Part shown: positions 1-5,160 of the stretch, piece by piece
Layout: every line of letters begins with the position of its first letter
Position numbering within the stretch: position 1 is the first letter of the stretch
NCBI GenBank assembly: GCA_026398715.1
Contig: JAPLSI010000141.1
Coordinates: 1-5,160, forward strand
DNA from: Gammaproteobacteria bacterium
GTDB lineage: Bacteria > Pseudomonadota > Gammaproteobacteria > Xanthomonadales > Xanthomonadaceae
Reading direction: 5' to 3'
Length of the DNA stretch: 5,160 nt
Position numbers and translations under genes: made by a program
The notes under the pieces: generated by a model
Database searches by the model: none
Told to the model about the DNA's origin: nothing
The model's input: only the letters and a program-made list of their open reading frames with translations

Positions 1-613
1 CGCGTTCAACATCGCGCGCACCGTGCGGTCCTTCATCAAGGCCGGCGCCGCCGGCATGCACATCGAAGACCAGGTCGGCAACAAGCGCTGCGGCCATCGG
101 CCCGGCAAGGCGCTGGTTTCCCGCAATGAGATGGTCGATCGCGTGAAAGCCGCGGTGGACGCGCGCAGCAACGACTTCGTGATCATGGCGCGCACCGATG
201 CCATCGCCGTGGAAGGAATCGAGCCCGCGATCGAACGGGCAGTGGCCTGCGTGGAAGCCGGCGCCGACATGATCTTTCCGGAGGCGATCTACACGCTGGA
301 GCAATATCGCCAGTTCAAGGATGCGGTGAAGGTGCCGATCCTGGCGAACATCACGGAATTCGGACAGACGCCGCTGTTCACCACGGACGAACTCCGAAGC
401 GCAGGCGTGGACATCGTGCTGTACTGCTGCGGCGCCTATCGCGCCATGAACAAGGGCGCGCAGGCTTTCTATGAAACCGTGCGTCGCGAGGGCACGCAGA
501 AGTCGGTCGTGCCGATCATGCAGACGCGCGCCGAGCTTTACGATTTCCTCGACTACCACCAATACGAAGACAAGCTCGACCAGTTGTTCGCAAAGGGCGA
601 CGGCGAGGAATGA
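1..613 (+). CDS. prpB: 2-methylisocitrate lyase, C-terminal two thirds (5' truncated by window)
   Basis: Cytoplasmic enzyme of the methylcitrate cycle that cleaves 2-methylisocitrate to pyruvate and succinate. The reading frame is open from base 2 and gives 203 residues before TGA at 611-613. The GTG at 23 is an internal Val codon, not a start. The fragment carries the isocitrate lyase/PEP mutase signature [12 protein letters not shown] (fragment residues 21-32), which includes the catalytic Cys (residue 30, aligned with E. coli PrpB Cys123) and the Glu matching Glu115. It also has MARTDA (62-67), FPEAI (92-96), and NITEFG followed by [10 protein letters not shown] (116-133). Its end aligns with the E. 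coli enzyme of about 296 aa from memory, so roughly 93 N-terminal residues, including the metal-binding aspartates, lie outside the window. The KRCGH form and the prpC neighbour favour PrpB over isocitrate lyase AceA. The gene is intact as far as visible. Confidence 0.96.
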   Translation, partial: AFNIARTVRSFIKAGAAGMHIEDQVGNKRCGHRPGKALVSRNEMVDRVKAAVDARSNDFVIMARTDAIAVEGIEPAIERAVACVEAGADMIFPEAIYTLEQYRQFKDAVKVPILANITEFGQTPLFTTDELRSAGVDIVLYCCGAYRAMNKGAQAFYETVRREGTQKSVVPIMQTRAELYDFLDYHQYEDKLDQLFAKGDGEE

Positions 614-626
614 TCAGGAGCACATC

Positions 627-1778
627 ATGAGCGATACCCCGAGCAACCTGCCGAAGCCGAAGAAGTCAGTCGCACTCAGTGGCACCGCCGCCGGCAACAC
701 CGCGTTGTGCACCGTGGGGCGCAGCGGCAACGACCTGCATTATCGTGGCTACGACATCAAGGACCTCGCAACGCGGTCCACCTTCGAGGAAGTCGCGCAT
801 CTGCTGGTGCACGGCAAGCTGCCGACGGCTTCGCAACTAAAGGCCTATCGCACCAAGCTCAAGCGCCTGCGCGGGTTGCCGGCCATCGTTACCGATGCGC
901 TGGAACTCATTCCTGCCAATGCCCACCCGATGGACGTGCTGCGCACCGGTTGCTCGGTGCTGGGCACGGTGTTGCCCGAGCGCGAAACCCATCCGGAATC
1001 GGAAGCGCGCGACATTGCAGATCGCCTGATGGCGAGCTTTGGTTCGATGCTTCTGTACTGGTGGCATTTCACTCGCAACGGCCGCCGCATCGAATGCGAG
1101 ACCGATGACGAAACGATTGCCGGGCATTTCCTGCACCTGCTGCACGGGCACATGCCGAGCAACCTGCATGAGCGCGCGCTGGACCGCTCGCTCATCCTGT
1201 ATGCCGAACACGAATTCAATGCGAGCACGTTCACTTCGCGCGTGATCGCCGGCACGGGGTCGGACATGTTCAGTTGCATCACCGGCGCTATCGGCGCGCT
1301 GCGCGGGCCGAAGCATGGCGGCGCGAATGAAGTTGCGATGGACATCATCAGCCGTTACGACAATGCCGATGACGCCGAGGCGGATATCCGCGCTCGCGTC
1401 GAGCGCAAGGAAATCGTGATCGGCTTCGGCCACCCGGTCTACACCATCGGCGATCCGCGCAATCCGATCATCAAGGAAATCTCTCGCGAACTATGCGCGC
1501 AGGGCGGAAACCAGAACCTGTTCGATGTCAGCGAACGAATCGAAACGCTGATGTGGGACCTGAAGAAGATGTTCCCGAACCTGGACTGGTTCAGCGCGTC
1601 GGCCTACCACATGATGGGAATCCCGACCGCCATGTTCACGCCGCTATTCGTGGTTGCGCGCACCAGTGGCTGGTCCGCGCATGTGATTGAACAGCGCATC
1701 GACGGCAAGATCATCCGTCCCAGCGCGAACTACGTCGGACCGGAAGACCGCGACTACGTCGAACTCGACAAGCGCTGA
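627..1778 (+). CDS. prpC: 2-methylcitrate synthase
   Basis: Condenses propionyl-CoA with oxaloacetate to 2-methylcitrate, the entry step of the methylcitrate cycle, in the cytoplasm. The protein is 383 aa, normal for PrpC and shorter than the roughly 430-aa housekeeping citrate synthase. Citrate-synthase-fold active-site residues are all present: His195 in HEFNAS, His230 in GPKHGGANE, His269 in [13 protein letters not shown] and Asp320 in FPNLDWFSA. The N-terminal GNTALCTVG...LHYRGYDI block (23-43) and the C-terminal [19 protein letters not shown] block (357-375) are typical of PrpC. The ATG at 627 was chosen because AGGAG at 616-620 lies 6 nt upstream. The frame is open further upstream, but that part only overlaps prpB. 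The gene follows prpB by 13 nt and is surely in the same operon. No acnD, prpD or prpF follows it here; a hairpin and a converging gene do. Some PrpC enzymes also have citrate synthase activity, which cannot be judged from sequence. Confidence 0.97.
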   Translation: MSDTPSNLPKPKKSVALSGTAAGNTALCTVGRSGNDLHYRGYDIKDLATRSTFEEVAHLLVHGKLPTASQLKAYRTKLKRLRGLPAIVTDALELIPANAHPMDVLRTGCSVLGTVLPERETHPESEARDIADRLMASFGSMLLYWWHFTRNGRRIECETDDETIAGHFLHLLHGHMPSNLHERALDRSLILYAEHEFNASTFTSRVIAGTGSDMFSCITGAIGALRGPKHGGANEVAMDIISRYDNADDAEADIRARVERKEIVIGFGHPVYTIGDPRNPIIKEISRELCAQGGNQNLFDVSERIETLMWDLKKMFPNLDWFSASAYHMMGIPTAMFTPLFVVARTSGWSAHVIEQRIDGKIIRPSANYVGPEDRDYVELDKR

Positions 1779-1782
1779 GGGC

Positions 1783-1805
1783 CGTCGCCGGCCGGGCCGG
1801 CGACG
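1783..1805. terminator. Perfect 10-bp GC hairpin between converging prpC and hydrolase gene
   Basis: The arms CGTCGCCGGC (1783-1792) and GCCGGCGACG (1796-1805) pair perfectly around a CGG loop. The hairpin begins 4 nt after the prpC stop and ends 6 nt before the last codon of the minus-strand hydrolase gene. It thus fills most of the 33-nt gap and could act on transcripts from both sides. No T-run follows on either strand, so it is not a classic intrinsic terminator. It may instead stabilise the 3' ends or work with Rho. The structure is seen directly; the function is inferred from position. Confidence 0.6.
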
Positions 1806-1811
1806 CCTGCT

Positions 1812-2261
1812 TCAGCGGGACAGGCGATCCACCCGGAAGAAGGTGTGGTCGCCGATCGTGGCGACGGCCGGATAACTGCGCCACGCCGGCTGGGCGATGC
1901 CCAGTGCCGCGAAGTGGCTGGCACCCGGCACGATTTCCTTGCGATCGGCGACCGGCAGTTGCCAGTTTTCCTGTGCCTGGAAGGCGACATCCACGGCCTC
2001 TTGCCAGGCTTCGATGGATCCGAGGCGCAGGTTGGGATTCACGATGGATGGGGCGAACTGCTTCGGCGCGGTGACCACCTCGCACACGGAGTCTCCCCAG
2101 CGGCCATCCTGCTGGCGGCGCAGTGCGACTTCCGCAACGGCGCGCTGGCCCAGTTCGGACTGGTCGCGGGCTTCCAGGTACACGGTGGTCGCCAGGCACA
2201 GCGAGTCGGCTTGGGACTGGGGCAGGAAACTCGCCAGCCACATCAGGAACGAAAGCTTCAT
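1812..2261 (-). CDS. Small secreted cell-wall hydrolase, SleB/Hydrolase_2 family
   Basis: Probable peptidoglycan hydrolase of the SleB (spore cortex-lytic enzyme-like) family, acting in the periplasm or outside the cell. The 149-aa product starts with a signal-peptide-like stretch (Lys2, hydrophobic residues 3-13, possible cleavage after SQA at 16-18). The mature part is essentially only the catalytic domain. It shows CLATTVYLEARDQ (22-34) with the family's conserved Glu (Glu30), GQRAVAEVALRR (38-49), VC at 59-60, QFA (68-70), GASHF (113-117), QPAW (124-127) and IGDHTFFR (136-143). Cys22 and Cys60 could form a disulphide after export. No peptidoglycan-binding domain is present, unlike Bacillus SleB. 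ATG at 2261 is supported by a purine-rich AAGGAAAGG (minus strand, 2273-2265) just upstream. It lies co-directionally downstream of fadH but about 300 nt away, so it is likely a separate unit. The Gram-negative role may be wall remodelling; substrate and bond specificity are unknown. Family call is firm, exact role is not. Confidence 0.85.
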   Translation of the reverse strand: MKLSFLMWLASFLPQSQADSLCLATTVYLEARDQSELGQRAVAEVALRRQQDGRWGDSVCEVVTAPKQFAPSIVNPNLRLGSIEAWQEAVDVAFQAQENWQLPVADRKEIVPGASHFAALGIAQPAWRSYPAVATIGDHTFFRVDRLSR

Positions 2262-2370
2262 TGGCCTTTCCTTGCTCTAGGCGGGCGCGGAGACCCTGGC
2301 GCATGAGGCCAGCTGCAAGGCGCAAGGCCGGGCAGGTTGATTCCGAACAACACCAGGTTGGGGGAGGGGA

Positions 2371-2444
2371 CGAGCGGGGCTCGCATTCCAGGCGGCAACG
2401 GACGATGGGCCTGCCTGGAAACTCCCTGATGCCATGTCGGGGAG
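2371..2444. repeat. Three consecutive inverted repeats (stem-loop cluster)
   Basis: Three stem-loops follow each other almost without gaps. The first has arms CGAGC (2371-2375) and GCTCG (2379-2383), loop GGG. The second has arms TTCCAGGC (2386-2393) and GCCTGGAA (2413-2420), a perfect 8-bp match with a 19-nt interior, extendable by a G-T and a G-C pair. The third has arms CTCCCTGA (2422-2429) and TCGGGGAG (2437-2444), 8 bp with one G-T pair when read on the plus strand. They sit 117-190 nt upstream of the hydrolase start and could be a structured leader, a small RNA or protein-binding sites. High GC content makes chance hairpins common, so the meaning is uncertain. Confidence 0.4.
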
Positions 2445-2495
2445 CCGTGGATGAGGCCCGTGCCGGCGCCAATCGAGTCGCACTATACCTGAACT

Positions 2496-2529
2496 GGCTT
2501 TATCTTTCCTGAATGGATCAGGATAAGCC
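2496..2529 (-). terminator. Candidate terminator hairpin downstream of fadH
   Basis: About 33 nt past the fadH stop the DNA forms an imperfect stem. GGCTTTATC (2496-2504) pairs with GATAAGCC (2522-2529) with one bulged T, and CTGA (2509-2512) pairs with TCAG (2518-2521) around ATGGA. TTTC at 2505-2508 is an asymmetric bulge. The position fits the 3' end of the minus-strand fadH message and the surroundings are AT-rich, but no clean T-run follows on the minus strand. It could also be an operator for the hydrolase gene. Confidence 0.4.
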
Positions 2530-2561
2530 CTTGATTCGGTTTGGAATGTTTACTCAGCTGC

Positions 2562-4900
<2,339 letters not shown>

Positions 4901-4929
4901 TTGTGCGGTTCAGATGGACTTGTTATATT
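4901..4929 (+). promoter_or_regulatory. Sigma70-type promoter with extended -10 for the OmpA-like gene
   Basis: A -10 hexamer TATATT (4924-4929) is preceded by TG one base upstream (4921-4922), the extended -10 arrangement. Exactly 17 nt upstream lies TTGTGC (4901-4906), which keeps the TTG of the -35 consensus. Transcription would start near 4936 and give a leader of about 98 nt. This is the best promoter in the window and sits in an AT-richer patch after a GC-rich stretch. Sequence match only. Confidence 0.65.
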
Positions 4930-5023
4930 CACGTTAACGCCCCTTGGAACTCGGACGTTGAGTGGTATGGCATGGCAACAGCCGGGCCGATTACCGAAGT
5001 GAACTTTTTTAATTAGTACATAT

Positions 5024-5027
5024 GGAG
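5024..5027 (+). promoter_or_regulatory. Ribosome binding site GGAG deciding the start of the OmpA-like gene
   Basis: GGAG lies 6 nt before the ATG at 5034. An in-frame ATG at 5022 overlaps this motif and has no site of its own; using it would put MELN before the Lys-rich signal-peptide start. The GGAG therefore favours 5034. The leader just before it is AT-rich and includes six T in a row (5005-5010). Confidence 0.7.
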
Positions 5028-5033
5028 TTGAAC

Positions 5034-5160
5034 ATGAAGAAGAAACTTCTGTGCTGCGCCCTGCTTGCTGGCATGAGCATGGCCCAGTCCGTAATGGCCC
5101 AGGACTATGACGACCGTTTCTACGTCACCGCAGGCGCTGGCGTCGGTTTTTTTGACGAAG
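5034..5160 (+). CDS. Exported protein N-terminus, probable OmpA-family outer-membrane protein (3' truncated by window)
   Basis: Only 42 complete codons are visible. They encode a clear Sec signal peptide: MKKK, then a hydrophobic core (LLCCALLAGMSM), with likely cleavage after Val-Met-Ala at residue 22 before QDYDD. The mature start, DDRFYVTAGAGVGFFDE, alternates polar and aromatic residues like the first strand of an outer-membrane beta-barrel. It resembles the N-termini I recall for OmpA-family proteins of Xanthomonadales (DDRWY-T-G type). Such proteins usually combine an N-terminal eight-strand barrel with a C-terminal peptidoglycan-binding OmpA domain, but neither can be verified here. 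The two cysteines at 7-8 lie inside the hydrophobic core and are not followed by a lipobox-like arrangement, so I do not call a lipoprotein. A strong-looking promoter and a long leader fit an abundant outer-membrane protein. Export is near certain; the exact family is inferred. Confidence 0.75.
   Translation, partial: MKKKLLCCALLAGMSMAQSVMAQDYDDRFYVTAGAGVGFFDE

Larger units (their letters stand above)
2262..2561. other. Intergenic region between fadH and hydrolase gene; no gene seen
   Basis: About 300 nt separate the fadH stop from the hydrolase start. Open frames crossing it have no recognisable product and run antisense through neighbours, so I call none. The part next to fadH (about 2480-2560) is clearly more AT-rich than its surroundings, while 2280-2470 is GC-rich and holds consecutive stem-loops, listed separately. 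The minus-strand promoter of the hydrolase gene probably lies here. The only -10-like word I see is TATAGT on the minus strand (2487-2482), and the 17-nt-spaced hexamer upstream of it is a poor -35. Confidence 0.6.

Noticed and set aside
23..25. GTG as a start codon for prpB
   Set aside because: The frame is open and PrpB-like upstream of it (AFNIART), so the GTG is an internal codon of a gene cut by the window edge.
837..1433. Minus-strand open frames inside prpC
   Set aside because: Antisense shadows of a complete, conserved enzyme gene.
2371..2395. Possible tRNA T-arm-like sequence (GGGCTCGCATTCC)
   Set aside because: The T-loop consensus is not met, the arm does not pair properly and no acceptor or anticodon arm can be found around it.
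1711..2472. 253-codon minus-strand open frame spanning the prpC end and the hydrolase gene
   Set aside because: It overlaps the hydrolase gene in another frame and the prpC 3' end, and reads as Arg/Pro/Gly-rich shadow sequence without motifs.

Overview
The window reads as a chromosomal stretch from a GC-rich gammaproteobacterium. The order Xanthomonadales (Lysobacter/Xanthomonas-like) is my best guess. It rests on the high GC content, the close family resemblance of PrpB, PrpC and FadH, and an OmpA-like N-terminus of the kind I associate with that group. The assignment is inference, not a database result. I see no transposase, integrase, CRISPR array, tRNA or rRNA, and no sign of recent transfer.

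Layout. (1) Positions 1-1778, plus strand: the 3' part of prpB (methylisocitrate lyase), then 13 nt later a complete prpC (2-methylcitrate synthase). Together they are part of a methylcitrate-cycle operon for propionyl-CoA use. (2) Positions 1783-1805: a perfect 10-bp GC hairpin between converging genes. (3) Positions 1812-2261, minus strand: a small secreted cell-wall hydrolase of the SleB/Hydrolase_2 type. (4) Positions 2262-2561: about 300 nt without a gene, holding a run of stem-loops. (5) Positions 2562-4589, minus strand: a complete fadH (2,4-dienoyl-CoA reductase, 675 aa) with all expected catalytic and Fe-S residues. (6) Positions 4590-5033: a 444-nt divergent intergenic region with a convincing extended -10 promoter facing right. 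(7) From 5034, plus strand: the first 42 codons of an exported protein with a signal peptide, probably an OmpA-family outer-membrane protein, cut by the window end.

Functionally, PrpB and PrpC dispose of propionyl-CoA, which can come from odd-chain or branched acyl chains. FadH removes a block in beta-oxidation of unsaturated acyl chains with even-position double bonds. Both fit a fatty-acid or propionate degrader, but they lie on opposite strands and nothing shows co-regulation. The hydrolase and the outer-membrane protein are envelope genes without an obvious link to them.

I found no convincing new biological system. The most worthwhile non-coding signals are the stem-loop cluster upstream of the hydrolase and the AT-rich leader of the OmpA-like gene.
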